Assembly (NCBI RefSeq): GCF_002843355.2
Contig: NZ_PJAI02000016.1
Coordinates: 1-64,000, forward strand
Direction: 5' to 3'
From: Colwellia echini
Lineage (GTDB): Bacteria; Pseudomonadota; Gammaproteobacteria; Enterobacterales; Alteromonadaceae
DNA: 64,000 nucleotides
Position numbers and translations under genes: made by a program. Within the stretch, counting starts at the first letter, position 1, and every line of letters begins with the position of its first letter. Shown here piece by piece: positions 38,666-48,975 of this stretch. A model generated the notes under the pieces. That model was not told where the DNA came from and searched no databases. It saw only the letters and a list, made by a program, of their open reading frames with translations.

Positions 38666-38743
38666 AGTGCCAATTAAACGATAAAGCATCAGAAAAAGAT
38701 AAGTGCTTAACAAACAATTTATAGAGCTGTTTTAACAATAGTT

Positions 38744-39691
38744 CTATAAAACAACAATGCGTTTAGGGGCTACTAAACCATTATCATCAATGAATCCAAC
38801 ACCAATAAACTCTGCATCCGGATCATTTTCGTCATCACCAATATATACTTGTACACTGCCATCACTTGGTGCGTTATAAGCTTGTACTGGATTTCCATGA
38901 CGTAAAAAGTTAGCCGACATATCATCAACATATACGCAATGCATACCATCGACTGCACTATTCATCGGCAGTAATAATGGATCAAGTACTTCTGAAGGGG
39001 TTACCTCATCAGCAATTGCTTTTTCAAGTAATGCTTCAAGCTCAGCTAAAGTAACCATTTTAGCAATAGGGTAATTACCCACTGCAGAACGTCTAAGGTG
39101 TGCCACATGTGCTCCACAACCGAGTAACTCACCTAAGTCATCAACAATGGTGCGAATGTAAGTCCCTTTCGATACATGAATACTTAACTCAACTTCATCA
39201 CCTTCAAAACGTAATAATTCAAGATTAAACACTGTGATATCACGCGCTTCACGTGGAACTTCAATCCCCTCTCTTGCATATTTATACAAAGGTTGACCTT
39301 TATATTTAAGCGCTGAGTACATTGAAGGAACTTGTTGAGTAGTGCCGCGAAAGCTATCTAGTGCGGTAGCCAATTGCTGATCACTTACACTAACATCTTT
39401 TTCGCTAACCACTTCACCACCAGCATCACTGGTAGTAGTACGAACTCCAAGCTTTGCGGTTACTTGATAGGTTTTATCGGTATCAAGTAAATATTGAGAA
39501 AATTTAGTTCCCTCACCTAAACAGATTGGCAACATACCCGTTGCAAGAGGATCTAAAGCACCGGTATGTCCGGCTTTTTGTGCAAAATAAATTCGCTTAA
39601 CCGTTTGCAATGCATGATTAGACGATAATCCATGCGGTTTATCTAAAAGTAAGACACCGTTAACTGCACGACCTTTTCTTTTTTTTGCCAT
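38744..39691 (-). CDS. truB: tRNA pseudouridine-55 synthase
   Basis: This enzyme makes psi55 in the T loop of tRNAs. It has 315 residues with the motif I region [17 protein letters not shown], the catalytic Asp in [15 protein letters not shown], the [17 protein letters not shown] block and a C-terminal PUA-like domain. It starts 3 bp after the rbfA stop, placing it in the nusA-infB-rbfA-truB operon. Confidence 0.97.
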   Translation of the reverse strand: MAKKRKGRAVNGVLLLDKPHGLSSNHALQTVKRIYFAQKAGHTGALDPLATGMLPICLGEGTKFSQYLLDTDKTYQVTAKLGVRTTTSDAGGEVVSEKDVSVSDQQLATALDSFRGTTQQVPSMYSALKYKGQPLYKYAREGIEVPREARDITVFNLELLRFEGDEVELSIHVSKGTYIRTIVDDLGELLGCGAHVAHLRRSAVGNYPIAKMVTLAELEALLEKAIADEVTPSEVLDPLLLPMNSAVDGMHCVYVDDMSANFLRHGNPVQAYNAPSDGSVQVYIGDDENDPDAEFIGVGFIDDNGLVAPKRIVVL

Positions 39692-39694
39692 GCC

Positions 39695-40138
39695 TTATTT
39701 ATCCTGCTCGCTACCAGAACTTTCAATGCCTGAATCGTTATCTTCATCATTGTCTGAAATATTTTCAGCTTCGTCAGCATGCTTATCACTTGCAACTGCT
39801 TGTGCAACCAGGGCACTCATGCGAACACCTTCACTCATCGAGCTGTCATAAACAAAACGTAAATGCGGCATAATACGCGCACGTAAACGTTTACCCAATA
39901 ACGAGCGAATATAACCTTCAGCTTCTGCTAATACATCTAGTGATGCTTTAATTTCTTCTGCATCGTCGTTAAAAAAAGTAACAAAAATTTTTGCGTAAGC
40001 TAAATCACGAGTTACTTCAACAGCAGAAACTGTTGTCATACTTAAACGTGGATCTTTAATTTCGCGCATTAAAATAGTCGCGATTTCTTTTTGGATTTGC
40101 TGACCTACACGGTCAGTACGGGCGTATTCTCTAGCCAT
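39695..40138 (-). CDS. rbfA: ribosome-binding factor A
   Basis: This KH-like factor assists 16S 5'-end maturation and cold adaptation. It has 147 residues with [17 protein letters not shown] at the start, [22 protein letters not shown] in the middle, and [15 protein letters not shown] near 100. A Glu/Asp/Ser-rich tail of about 30 residues extends past the usual domain. AGGAG precedes the ATG. Confidence 0.96.
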   Translation of the reverse strand: MAREYARTDRVGQQIQKEIATILMREIKDPRLSMTTVSAVEVTRDLAYAKIFVTFFNDDAEEIKASLDVLAEAEGYIRSLLGKRLRARIMPHLRFVYDSSMSEGVRMSALVAQAVASDKHADEAENISDNDEDNDSGIESSGSEQDK

Positions 40139-40203
40139 CGTATACTCCTTTGAAGTTATTAACTTTTAAAAATAACTTTCAATAATAAATAAGTAATCAA
40201 CAC

Positions 40204-40225
40204 AAAAGGGGCATAAGCCCCTTTT
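40204..40225 (-). terminator. hairpin between infB and rbfA
   Basis: An AAAAGGGGC/GCCCCTTTT stem with a 4-nt loop is followed by GTG rather than a long T tract, so it may be a partial terminator or an RNA-processing site. Two smaller inverted repeats (ATTGAC-GAAT-GTCAAT at 40297-40312, TGCCG-CTAT-CGGCA at 40325-40338) lie between it and infB. Confidence 0.45.
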
Positions 40226-40358
40226 AACATTTACTATTAACTTTCTGTTGCTTTAGATTGAAGTTAATTTTGTCGAGAGCAAAGAGGAAGCACGGAATTG
40301 ACGAATGTCAATGAGTACTACCGATGCCGCTATCGGCAAAATTAGCAATAATATAAAG

Positions 40359-43040
40359 TTACAGCGAGCGCTTGATTTCGACTGTTTCGAAAACTTCTAT
40401 TTGATCGCCAACTCGCACGTCGTTGTAGTTCTTAACACCGATACCACACTCAGTACCGTTACGAACTTCTTGAACATCGTCTTTAAAGCGACGTAATGAT
40501 TCAAGTTCACCTTCGTAAATAACCACGTTATCACGTAATACACGAATTGGTGCGCTACGTTTAATAAGACCTTCAGTAACCATACAACCAGCAATAGCAC
40601 CAATTTTTGGTGATTTAAACACATCACGAACTTGGGCTAAACCAATGATCTCTTGCTTGAATTCTGGCGCTAGCATACCGCTCATTGCCGCTTTAACTTC
40701 TTCAATTAATGCATAGATAACACTGTAGTAACGTAAATCAATATTTTCTGAATCAATAACTTTACGCGCTGAAGCATCAGCACGAACGTTAAAACCAACT
40801 ACAATCGCGTTAGACGCAGCAGCTAAAGTAGCATCTGTTTCAGTGATAGCACCAACACCTGAGCCAATTATTCTTACTTTAACTTCTTCAGTAGATAAGT
40901 TAAGTAATGAATCAGTAATTGCTTCAAGTGAACCTTGAACATCAGACTTGATAACAACATTTACTTCTGAAATTTCACCATCAGCCATACTTGCAAACAT
41001 ATTTTCAAGTTTAGCTTTTTGTTGACGAGCAAGTTTCACATCGCGGAACTTACCTTGACGGAATAGAGCAACTTCACGTGCTTTTTTCTCATCTTTTACA
41101 ACAGTTGCTTCATCACCCGAAACTGGAACACCACTTAAACCAATAATTTCTACAGGAATAGATGGACCGGCAGATTTAATATCTTTACCATTTTCATCAC
41201 GCATAGCACGTACACGACCATACTCTAAACCACAAAGCACGATATCACCTTGGTTTAATGTACCTTCTTGTACAAGAATTGTAGCAACTGGACCACGACC
41301 TTTATCTAGTTTAGATTCAACCACAACACCACTTGCCATTTTATCAACAACAGCCGTTAATTCTAATACTTCAGATTGTAGTAAAATAGCATCAAGTAGT
41401 TCATCAATACCTAAACCAGTTTTAGCAGATACATGACAGAATTGAACGTCTCCACCCCACTCTTCTGAAAGCACACCGTGTTGTGATAATTCACTTTTAA
41501 CACGATCAGGATCTGCGCCTTCTTTATCCATTTTGTTTACTGCAATAATAATTGGCGCTTCAGATGCTTGCGCATGTTGAATCGCTTCAACTGTTTGTGG
41601 CATAACACCATCATCAGCAGCAACAACAATAATTACAATATCTGTTGCTTTAGCACCACGAGAACGCATTGCTGTAAAGGCAGCATGTCCCGGAGTATCT
41701 AAGAAAGTGATCATACCGTGACCAGTTTCTACATGGTAAGCACCAATATGTTGAGTAATACCGCCAGCTTCACCTGCTGCTACTTTCGCTTCACGAATGT
41801 GATCAAGTAATGACGTTTTACCGTGATCTACGTGACCCATAATAGTAACAACTGGTGCACGTGTAATTTCTTCACCAGTATGACTGCGATCAGCAAGTAC
41901 AGCTTCTTCTAAAGCATTCTCTTTCACAAGTACTACTTCAAAGCCCATTTCTTCAGCAACAAGCGCTGCAGTTTCTTGGTCAATAACTTGGTTGATGGTC
42001 GCCATAGCGCCCAACTTGAACATTGCTTTAACTACTTCAGCGCCTTTCTTAGCCATTTTATTCGCTAGTTCTGCAACTGAAATAGTTTCGCCGATACGAA
42101 TATCTTGTACTTTAGTTTCAACAGGTTTAGTAAAACCATGTTTTAAACTTTGTGGTGCTGATAACGTTTGCTTACGACCTTTAGGATTACGACCGCCGCG
42201 GGCAGCTGTTTTATCATTAGGTTTTTTCTTACGACGACGGCCAGCGCCTTCATCTGCAGCATCAACTTTATCTTCAGCTTCTTGTGCGTATTTTGAAGAA
42301 GTTACATGAACTACTTCTTTTTCTTTCGCTTTACGTTCAGCTTCTTGCTCTTTCCAACGAACTTCGTTTTCTTCTGCTAGTTTTTTAGCTGCTTCTGCCG
42401 CTGCTGCTGCTTCTGCTTCAACTTTAGCCGCAAGTTCTTTTTCTTGGATCAAACGAAGTTTTTTAGCTTCTTCGCTTTCAGCAACTTTTTCTGGTGCTTT
42501 TTCAATGTTTTTAGATTTTTCAATCGCAGCTTGCTTAGCTTTAGCTGCTGCTTCTGCTTTTGCCGCCGCTTTACGTTCAGCTTCAACTTCTGCTTTAGCT
42601 GCTGCAACGCCTTTAGCGTTTTCTGCTTCTTTAGCTGCTGCTTCTGCCTTTGCCGCTTCAGCTGCTGCTGCCGCTTCTGCTACTTTAATTGCTTCAGCTT
42701 CTGCTTTTGCCGCTTCTTCCGCTAACTTTTCATCTTCAACATCGCTACGCTTAACGTAAGTGCGTTTTTTGCGTACTTCAACATTAACTGACTTTGCTTT
42801 ACTACCATGACCCATAGTCAAGGTAGATTTAGTTTTGCGATTTAAGGTAAGTTTATTCGGTTTTGATTCCGAATCGTCACCATGTTGTTTTTTAAGGTGG
42901 CCTAGTAAGGCTTCCTTTTCATCTTGCGAAATAGCATCGGTAGCCGATTTATTCACGCCTGAGTCAGCTAATTGACTAACTAAGCGATCCACCGGCGTTC
43001 CGATTTCTTTGGCAAGTTCTGCTACTGTTATTTCTGCCAT
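40359..43040 (-). CDS. infB: translation initiation factor IF-2
   Basis: This GTPase delivers fMet-tRNA to the 30S subunit. It has 893 residues: the IF2_N module at the start, then a long Ala/Lys/Glu-rich charged region (about 90-260) made of short repeats such as [16 protein letters not shown]. The GTPase domain follows with G1 [17 protein letters not shown] and NKMDKEGAD, and then domains II-IV. The low-complexity part is typical and variable in IF-2. It follows nusA by 21 bp. Confidence 0.97.
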   Translation of the reverse strand: MAEITVAELAKEIGTPVDRLVSQLADSGVNKSATDAISQDEKEALLGHLKKQHGDDSESKPNKLTLNRKTKSTLTMGHGSKAKSVNVEVRKKRTYVKRSDVEDEKLAEEAAKAEAEAIKVAEAAAAAEAAKAEAAAKEAENAKGVAAAKAEVEAERKAAAKAEAAAKAKQAAIEKSKNIEKAPEKVAESEEAKKLRLIQEKELAAKVEAEAAAAAEAAKKLAEENEVRWKEQEAERKAKEKEVVHVTSSKYAQEAEDKVDAADEGAGRRRKKKPNDKTAARGGRNPKGRKQTLSAPQSLKHGFTKPVETKVQDIRIGETISVAELANKMAKKGAEVVKAMFKLGAMATINQVIDQETAALVAEEMGFEVVLVKENALEEAVLADRSHTGEEITRAPVVTIMGHVDHGKTSLLDHIREAKVAAGEAGGITQHIGAYHVETGHGMITFLDTPGHAAFTAMRSRGAKATDIVIIVVAADDGVMPQTVEAIQHAQASEAPIIIAVNKMDKEGADPDRVKSELSQHGVLSEEWGGDVQFCHVSAKTGLGIDELLDAILLQSEVLELTAVVDKMASGVVVESKLDKGRGPVATILVQEGTLNQGDIVLCGLEYGRVRAMRDENGKDIKSAGPSIPVEIIGLSGVPVSGDEATVVKDEKKAREVALFRQGKFRDVKLARQQKAKLENMFASMADGEISEVNVVIKSDVQGSLEAITDSLLNLSTEEVKVRIIGSGVGAITETDATLAAASNAIVVGFNVRADASARKVIDSENIDLRYYSVIYALIEEVKAAMSGMLAPEFKQEIIGLAQVRDVFKSPKIGAIAGCMVTEGLIKRSAPIRVLRDNVVIYEGELESLRRFKDDVQEVRNGTECGIGVKNYNDVRVGDQIEVFETVEIKRSL

Positions 43041-43061
43041 CTATATAATTCTCCGGTGTTA

Positions 43062-44555
43062 TTATTCTTCGTTAAACCAACAAATATTACGTGCGGCCAT
43101 GATTAGCTCACCCGCTTTGGTTTCATCTAATTCTTCAATATCGCTTATTTCATCGATACCTTGTTCAGCTAAGTCTTCTAAGGTGCGAATTCCACGACTT
43201 GCTAAAACAAAGGCTAAGTGACGTTCTAAACCGTCAAGGTCAAGTAGGTCTTGTGCAGGCTCTGCACCTTCTAATGTTTCTTCGCTAGCGAGTGCTTGTG
43301 TTGTTAACGCTTCTTTAGCGCGTTCACGAAGCTCTTCGATAATTTCTTCCGTTAAACCATCAATGTCTAACATTTCAGAAACAGGGACATACGCTATTTC
43401 TTCTAAAGAAGTGAAACCTTCTTCAGCAAGTAAAGTAGCGAAGTCTTCATCAAGGTCTAACTTATCAATGAATAAGTTTAAAACTTTATCATTTTCTGCT
43501 TGATGCTTTTCTTTCATAGCAGCAACTGTCATTACGTTTAGTTCCCAACCAGTTAATTGGCTAGCTAAACGAATGTTTTGACCACTACGACCAATGGCCA
43601 TTGCTAAGTTGCTTTCTTCAACAGCAATATCCATCGTACCTTTATCTTCATCAACAATGATTGAGGCAACTTCAGCTGGAGACATAGCATTGATAACATA
43701 TTGTGCTACGTTGTCATCATATAATACGATATCAACACGCTCGCCACCTAACTCACTAGATACGGCTTGTACACGTGAACCACGCATACCAACACAAGCA
43801 CCTACTGGGTCAATACGTTTGTCATTACTTTTCACGGCAATTTTCGCACGAGAGCCAGGATCACGAGCTGCGCCCTTTATCTCAAGCATTTCTTCGCCAA
43901 TCTCTGGTACTTCAACACGGAAAAGCTCAATAAGCATTTCAGGTTTAGTACGGCTTACAAATAATTGTGCGCCACGTGCTTCTGGTTTAATTTCATATAA
44001 TAAACCACGAACACGATCGCCTGGACGGAATGTTTCGCGTGGTAACATGTCGTCACGATAAATAATCGCTTCAGCATTGTTACCTAAGTCAATAATTACA
44101 CTTTCACGGCTTGCTTTTTTAACAACACCAGTAACTATTTCACCAAGTTGGTCTTGATATGCATCAACAATTAAAGCACGTTCCGCTTCGCGAATTTTTT
44201 GTACAATAACTTGTTTTGCTGTTTGTGTTGTTACACGGTCAAATTTAACTGACTCAATTTGATCTTCTGCATAATCACCCACATTTAATGATGGGTCGTC
44301 AAATTGCGCTGCCGCTAGACCAATTTCTGCATATGGGTTGTCCATTGGCGTACCATCTTCAATGATCAACCAACGACGAAAAGTATCAAATTCGCCACTA
44401 ATGCGGTCAATAGCAACACGTACTTCAATGTCACCTTCGTATTTTTTCTTGGTAGCTGTTTCTAAAGCTGTTTCCATTGCTTCAAAAATGCTTTCTCGTG
44501 GTAATGCTTTTTCATTAGAAACAGCATCAACAACCAGTAATATTTCCTTACTCAT
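43062..44555 (-). CDS. nusA: transcription termination/antitermination factor NusA
   Basis: This RNA-polymerase-binding factor controls pausing, termination and antitermination. It has 497 residues: an N-terminal RNAP-binding domain, an S1 domain ([21 protein letters not shown]), two KH domains ([23 protein letters not shown] and [13 protein letters not shown]) and two acidic C-terminal repeats (about 365-490), as in E. coli. It is flanked by rimP and infB in the standard order. Confidence 0.97.
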   Translation of the reverse strand: MSKEILLVVDAVSNEKALPRESIFEAMETALETATKKKYEGDIEVRVAIDRISGEFDTFRRWLIIEDGTPMDNPYAEIGLAAAQFDDPSLNVGDYAEDQIESVKFDRVTTQTAKQVIVQKIREAERALIVDAYQDQLGEIVTGVVKKASRESVIIDLGNNAEAIIYRDDMLPRETFRPGDRVRGLLYEIKPEARGAQLFVSRTKPEMLIELFRVEVPEIGEEMLEIKGAARDPGSRAKIAVKSNDKRIDPVGACVGMRGSRVQAVSSELGGERVDIVLYDDNVAQYVINAMSPAEVASIIVDEDKGTMDIAVEESNLAMAIGRSGQNIRLASQLTGWELNVMTVAAMKEKHQAENDKVLNLFIDKLDLDEDFATLLAEEGFTSLEEIAYVPVSEMLDIDGLTEEIIEELRERAKEALTTQALASEETLEGAEPAQDLLDLDGLERHLAFVLASRGIRTLEDLAEQGIDEISDIEELDETKAGELIMAARNICWFNEE

Positions 44556-44599
44556 GCTACTTAGCCTTTATTTTTATGTGATCTGATTTGATTTAAGGT

Positions 44600-45055
44600 T
44601 TAAAATTTTGCGACAAGATTCGCTTTAACTATATTGCTAAAAGCAAGTTCATAGTCAATGCCGTCAACTTCTACTATTAGGGTATCATTTTCAATGGCAA
44701 CTAAAGGCCCTTTAAATTTACGACGACCGTTTAATGGCATCGATAATTTTAAATTAACTGTTTCACCAATAACTTCTTGGTAATGGGCTAATTCAAATAA
44801 AGGACGATCAACGCCTGGTGATGAAACTTCTAGGCTATACTCACTGCTAATAGGATCTTCAACATCAAGTAAGGCACCTACTTGGCGACTTACTTCTGCG
44901 CAATCATCAACATTAATGCCATTTTCATGGTCAATAAACAAACGTAAAACCGAATTATTACCGGCACTAAGGTATTCAATACCTAACAAGCTTTTACCTG
45001 TTTCTTCAACGGCTGGTCTTAATAACTCAGTTAGTTTTTGCTCAAATTTAGCCAA
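44600..45055 (-). CDS. rimP: ribosome maturation factor RimP
   Basis: This 30S assembly factor has 151 residues with LLRPAVEETGKSLLGIEYLSAG, LRLFIDHENGINVDDCAEVSRQVGALLD and the conserved EVSSPGVDRPLF motif. It is the first gene of the rimP-nusA-infB-rbfA-truB run. In many relatives a tRNA-Met or tRNA-Leu gene lies just upstream; none is visible here. AGGAG precedes the ATG. Confidence 0.95.
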   Translation of the reverse strand: MAKFEQKLTELLRPAVEETGKSLLGIEYLSAGNNSVLRLFIDHENGINVDDCAEVSRQVGALLDVEDPISSEYSLEVSSPGVDRPLFELAHYQEVIGETVNLKLSMPLNGRRKFKGPLVAIENDTLIVEVDGIDYELAFSNIVKANLVAKF

Positions 45056-45708
45056 GCGGTTTCTCCTGTTACTTTGCCCGATGGTTAGAATTCATCATGA
45101 CATAATATAAATTTTAGATATAAAAAAAGGGCATATAGCCCGTCGAAATCTTTCAATTATTGTTCTTTAATTACTGCTTTTCGTAATAAAAATTCAGTCT
45201 TTAAAAAACAAAAAACCCCAAAACAGGGGCTTAATTCACTGTTTCCCCCTAGAAAAGCAAAATATAATAAGCTTAATCTAGTTATTAATAGTAATACTAT
45301 TAAAAATATTAATAAGAATATAAACATTATTACGCGGTGTGAACAACGTTCTCTATGTTTATTCAGTGACATCTTACCAAGTTCTATTGAGGTAAATTAT
45401 ATCGTGACGTATTAATAAGCGCAAGAGGCATATGGCATTATCATTGATAAAATTTACTTATTTAACGACTTAATTAAACCTAAAATACAGAACCACTTAA
45501 TTTAAATAGATAGATTAATATAATTTATATTTTACAATGCGTTACTATTGAACCTATAATATAGCTATTATTTTATACAATTAATTACAGTATGATGCCG
45601 GTTTAATTCCAGAGTAACGCCAGAGTAATACCAGTATAGTGCGAGTGTGTTAATAGTACTGAGGATACCTCCTCTAGCTAGATTTTAAACGGAGTATTTA
45701 ATTTCATT
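45056..45708. other. region upstream of rimP with two weak terminator-like hairpins
   Basis: About 650 bp. On the minus strand a CCCC/GGGG hairpin with a T-rich tail occurs at 45205-45230, and a GGGC/GCCC hairpin with seven T at 45122-45141. They could end a short RNA started near 45400. An open frame of 71 codons (45157-45372, minus) reads through the first hairpin and encodes a hydrophobic N-terminal half; I do not consider it supported. The plus-strand side (45373-45708) is AT-rich and holds the promoter of the GGDEF-EAL gene. Confidence 0.45.
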
Positions 45709-47613
45709 ATGTATAAATTTTCTAAATTATTTTTTAAAAACCTCACATTTTCACTGATCTTTATTATAGTATTTTCTGCTATCTTATTTTCTTTGCTTTT
45801 TGGCTATGTTGATAATAAAACTCAAAAACATCAACAAAGCATACAAGCTATTAGTCAAGTTTTTGTTGGTAACGAACAACCAATCGAAGATGTTGCGCGT
45901 CAATTTGCCTCAGTATTAACAACAAGTGCGGATTATCAAACCTTAGTAATTAAAAATAATAGCAATGTATTATTCAATTATGAAAATACAGAACTTCATC
46001 TTATTGATTCTTTCTTAGCGCAACGTAAAACAGTTTCTGCGGGCAAGCTCGGCTTACAAATTCAATACCAATTAAGCTTTTCTGAGGTTATTCACTTTTT
46101 AACGCAATTATTTATTGGTGTCTTAATTTTAACTTTTATTTTTGCTTTTATCGCGGCAAAATTAAATTACAAACTGCAAACTATAATTTTCCAAGTTATT
46201 GGGAAAGAAATAAGTAACGAACTGGCACAAATTAACAATGGCGATTTCATTACTAAAAAGAGCGTTATTAATAAATCTTTCGAAATACCCGCGTTACAAG
46301 AAGGAATTGATGAAATACGTGCTTTGATGACCGAACAATTTAAAAACACTTCAAATTTAGAAGTTGAAGCACATGTAGACAATTTAACTGGTCTTGATAA
46401 TAGAAACCGCTTTGTACAGTATTATGAAAATGAAATAGTACGCGAAAGCCCAGTTAATTACGGTGTTTTACTTATTACCCGCTGTACTGAATTACAAACT
46501 ATTAACCAAGTTCAAGGTTACAATTCTGGTGATATATACATATTAAAAGTTGTTGAGATCATCAAGAAAACTTTAATAAATAAGCCAACAGGGAAAGTTT
46601 TCCGTTTAAACAGCTCTGATTTCGCCACAATATTACCTAATGAACAACTTAAAGCTGCTGAAGATTTTGCAAGTGAATTAAAAATTAAATTTGATGATTA
46701 CCAACGCGTTAATGAACTAGATTCAGTCGCTTTTAGCGGATTAGTCTATTTTGATAAATCAAAACCATTAGGTGAATTATTGGCGTTAGCAGATACTGGA
46801 GTAAGTATTGCACAAACGCAAAAAACCAACTCTTGGTATTCACAAACAGATGTTAATATTTTAACAAATAATAGTGCTAATTTTGGCAGTCAAAATTGGC
46901 GACAAGAAATTGAAAGCGTTTTGGCTGCAGGTCGAGTAAAACTTTTACTACAACCAATTCAGCCAAGTGGTCGTAATAGTAAAGTATACAGTGAAATTTT
47001 AGCGCGATTCTTAAATGCTAACGATGATATGTTACCTACTGCTACCTTTATTGCGATGGCTGAAAAACTCGATAAAATTATTGAAGTAGATCGTCTTATA
47101 ATAGAAACAGCCATTAAAGAAATCACCACGAAAAACATGCTAGACAGCAGTTTTGGGATTAATATTAGTTCTCGTAGTATTAATGATGAACATTTTATGA
47201 TTTGGTTAGAGCGAAAATTATTACGTGAACCTGCTGCTGCGCCGCGTTTAGTATTTGAAATATCAGAGCTTGGTTTACAACAAAATATTAAAACAGCAAA
47301 GCGTTTGGTAGCTGTATTACATCGTGTTGGTTCACGAGTAACGGTTGAGCGTTTTGGAGTTGGTTTAACTTCATTTAAGTTTTTTAGGGATTTAACGCCT
47401 GATTATATTAAAATGGACAGCTCATATACACGTGATATTGATGATGATAAAAATAACCAATACTTCTTACGCTTGATGGTAGATTTAGCCCATCGACTTG
47501 GCATAAGTGTTCTTGCTGAAAGTGTAGAGAGCCAAGAAGAGAAACATACATTAGAGAAACTCTTTATTGATGGTTGCCAAGGTTACTATGTTGGCAAGCC
47601 TTCTGATTTGTAA
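45709..47613 (+). CDS. membrane GGDEF-EAL protein with both active sites degenerate (CsrD/LapD-like)
   Basis: A 634-residue protein with membrane segments at about 12-34 and 130-150 enclosing a periplasmic stretch of about 100 residues. Next come a linker, a GGDEF domain starting DNLTGLDNRNRF and an EAL domain. The GGDEF signature is replaced by NSSDF (in FRLNSSDFATILP), and the EAL motif by EIL (SEILARF); the metal-binding DDFG is ERFG. It is therefore probably neither cyclase nor phosphodiesterase but a receptor or adaptor. Length and degenerate motifs resemble E. coli CsrD, which targets CsrB/C RNAs to RNase E; LapD is the alternative. It has its own terminator. Confidence 0.75.
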   Translation: MYKFSKLFFKNLTFSLIFIIVFSAILFSLLFGYVDNKTQKHQQSIQAISQVFVGNEQPIEDVARQFASVLTTSADYQTLVIKNNSNVLFNYENTELHLIDSFLAQRKTVSAGKLGLQIQYQLSFSEVIHFLTQLFIGVLILTFIFAFIAAKLNYKLQTIIFQVIGKEISNELAQINNGDFITKKSVINKSFEIPALQEGIDEIRALMTEQFKNTSNLEVEAHVDNLTGLDNRNRFVQYYENEIVRESPVNYGVLLITRCTELQTINQVQGYNSGDIYILKVVEIIKKTLINKPTGKVFRLNSSDFATILPNEQLKAAEDFASELKIKFDDYQRVNELDSVAFSGLVYFDKSKPLGELLALADTGVSIAQTQKTNSWYSQTDVNILTNNSANFGSQNWRQEIESVLAAGRVKLLLQPIQPSGRNSKVYSEILARFLNANDDMLPTATFIAMAEKLDKIIEVDRLIIETAIKEITTKNMLDSSFGINISSRSINDEHFMIWLERKLLREPAAAPRLVFEISELGLQQNIKTAKRLVAVLHRVGSRVTVERFGVGLTSFKFFRDLTPDYIKMDSSYTRDIDDDKNNQYFLRLMVDLAHRLGISVLAESVESQEEKHTLEKLFIDGCQGYYVGKPSDL

Positions 47614-47636
47614 ACATGGTTATTGACTAATACCAT

Positions 47637-47670
47637 AAAGCCGAATAATTATGTTATTCGGCTTTTTTAT
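47637..47670 (+). terminator. terminator after the GGDEF-EAL gene
   Basis: The stem AAAGCCGAATAA/TTATTCGGCTTT with a 5-nt loop and a T tract lies 25 bp after the stop codon. Confidence 0.92.
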
Positions 47671-47816
47671 ACACTTTAATATTACTCTTTGAGCAACACA
47701 ACACAGCAAAAGTTAAATAAATACCAATACCCTTACTACCGATAGTGTTGTTATATAATTGAAAAACGCGGATAATAGCTGCTTTATTATTAATAACCTA
47801 ATGACCTTATAAGTAA

Positions 47817-48398
47817 ATGACTGATTACCTATTACTACTCGTTGGCACCGTCCTTGTAAATAATTTTGTTTTAGTGCAATTCCTTGGACTATGTCCTTTT
47901 ATGGGCGTTTCTTCTCGTACTGAAACTGCTATAGGTATGTCATTTGCTACCGTGTTTGTTATGACCTTAGCTTCATTGTTAAGTTATTTAGTTACAACCT
48001 ATCTATTGGTACCACTTAATCTTGAGTACCTTACTACTATGAGCTTTATTTTAGTGATTGCCGTTGTCGTGCAATTTACTGAAATGGTTGTGCATAAAAC
48101 CAGTGCGAGTCTTTACCGCTTATTAGGTATTTTCTTACCACTAATTACGACTAACTGTGCGGTATTAGGTGTTGCTTTACTTAATTTAAGGTTAGAGCAT
48201 GGCTTTTTTGAATCAATTATTTACGGTTTTGGTGCCGCACTCGGCTTCTCTTTAGTGTTAATTATGTTTTCAGCGATGCGCGAAAAATTAGCCAACGCCG
48301 ATGTGCCAAGTCCTTTTAAAGGTACGGCAATTGCAATGATCACTGCCGGTTTAATGTCATTAGCGTTTCTAGGTTTTTCCGGTTTGGTGAATATTTAA
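47817..48398 (+). CDS. rsxA: Rnf/Rsx electron transport complex subunit A
   Basis: This integral membrane subunit has 193 residues and about six membrane helices. It contains [18 protein letters not shown] and the [14 protein letters not shown] motif shared with RsxE/NqrE. The Rnf complex couples ferredoxin:NAD(H) electron transfer to Na+ or H+ movement, and in E. coli it also reduces SoxR. It is the first gene of the rsxABCDGE-nth run; the next gene starts 1 bp after its stop. Confidence 0.95.
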   Translation: MTDYLLLLVGTVLVNNFVLVQFLGLCPFMGVSSRTETAIGMSFATVFVMTLASLLSYLVTTYLLVPLNLEYLTTMSFILVIAVVVQFTEMVVHKTSASLYRLLGIFLPLITTNCAVLGVALLNLRLEHGFFESIIYGFGAALGFSLVLIMFSAMREKLANADVPSPFKGTAIAMITAGLMSLAFLGFSGLVNI

Positions 48399-48399
48399 C

Positions 48400-48969
48400 A
48401 TGAATATCCTTCTTGCTATTTTAGTATTAGGCGGTATTGCTGCCGTATTCGGTGCATTACTCGGTTATGCTTCTATTCGTTTTAAAGTTGATGCCGATCC
48501 TATTGTTGAACAACTTGATGCCCTACTACCCCAAACTCAATGTGGTCAATGTGGTTACCCTGGCTGTAAACCATACGCTCAAGCCGTTGCTGACGGTGAA
48601 GCTATTAATAAATGTGCACCTGGCGGTGAAGATACCATTAAAAAAATAGCCGATTTAATGGGTGTTGAAGTTCAACCATTGGATGAAAGTCATGTAAAAG
48701 GCGATGTTGCGCAAAGTAATCGACCGAAAGTCGCCTTTATTATTGAAGAAGACTGTATTGGCTGTACCAAATGTATTCAAGCCTGCCCTGTTGACGCTAT
48801 TATTGGCGCCGCAAAACAGATGCATACCATTATAATTGATGAATGTACTGGCTGTGATTTATGTGTTGCTCCTTGCCCTGTTGATTGTATTGAAATGCGT
48901 GAGATACCAGAAACCATACATAATTGGCAATGGGATTTAAACAGTATTCCAGTCAAACAGGTAAATTAG
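48400..48969 (+). CDS. rsxB: Rnf/Rsx complex ferredoxin subunit B
   Basis: This 189-residue protein has an N-terminal membrane helix, a four-Cys Fe-S motif ([13 protein letters not shown] with a later C) and two 4Fe-4S ferredoxin motifs, [16 protein letters not shown] and [16 protein letters not shown]. It passes electrons between soluble ferredoxin and the membrane subunits. Close spacing on both sides shows operon structure. Confidence 0.96.
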   Translation: MNILLAILVLGGIAAVFGALLGYASIRFKVDADPIVEQLDALLPQTQCGQCGYPGCKPYAQAVADGEAINKCAPGGEDTIKKIADLMGVEVQPLDESHVKGDVAQSNRPKVAFIIEEDCIGCTKCIQACPVDAIIGAAKQMHTIIIDECTGCDLCVAPCPVDCIEMREIPETIHNWQWDLNSIPVKQVN

Positions 48970-48975
48970 GAGATT

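Larger units (their letters stand above)
38356..38743. other. truB-rpsO intergenic region
   Basis: This gap of about 390 bp holds a probable truB terminator (38643-38665), the rpsO promoter (38487-38514) and a leader of about 120 nt that may contain the S15 autoregulatory site. No gene is visible. Confidence 0.6.

Noticed and set aside
42444-42759. Phe/Ser/Ala-rich plus-strand frames opposite infB
   Set aside because: They are the complement of the Ala/Lys/Glu-rich region of infB; the skewed composition is a shadow of that low-complexity DNA.
45157-45372. 71-codon minus-strand frame with a hydrophobic N-terminal half upstream of rimP
   Set aside because: It has only a weak ribosome binding site, reads through a terminator-like hairpin, and its C-terminal half has no protein-like pattern.
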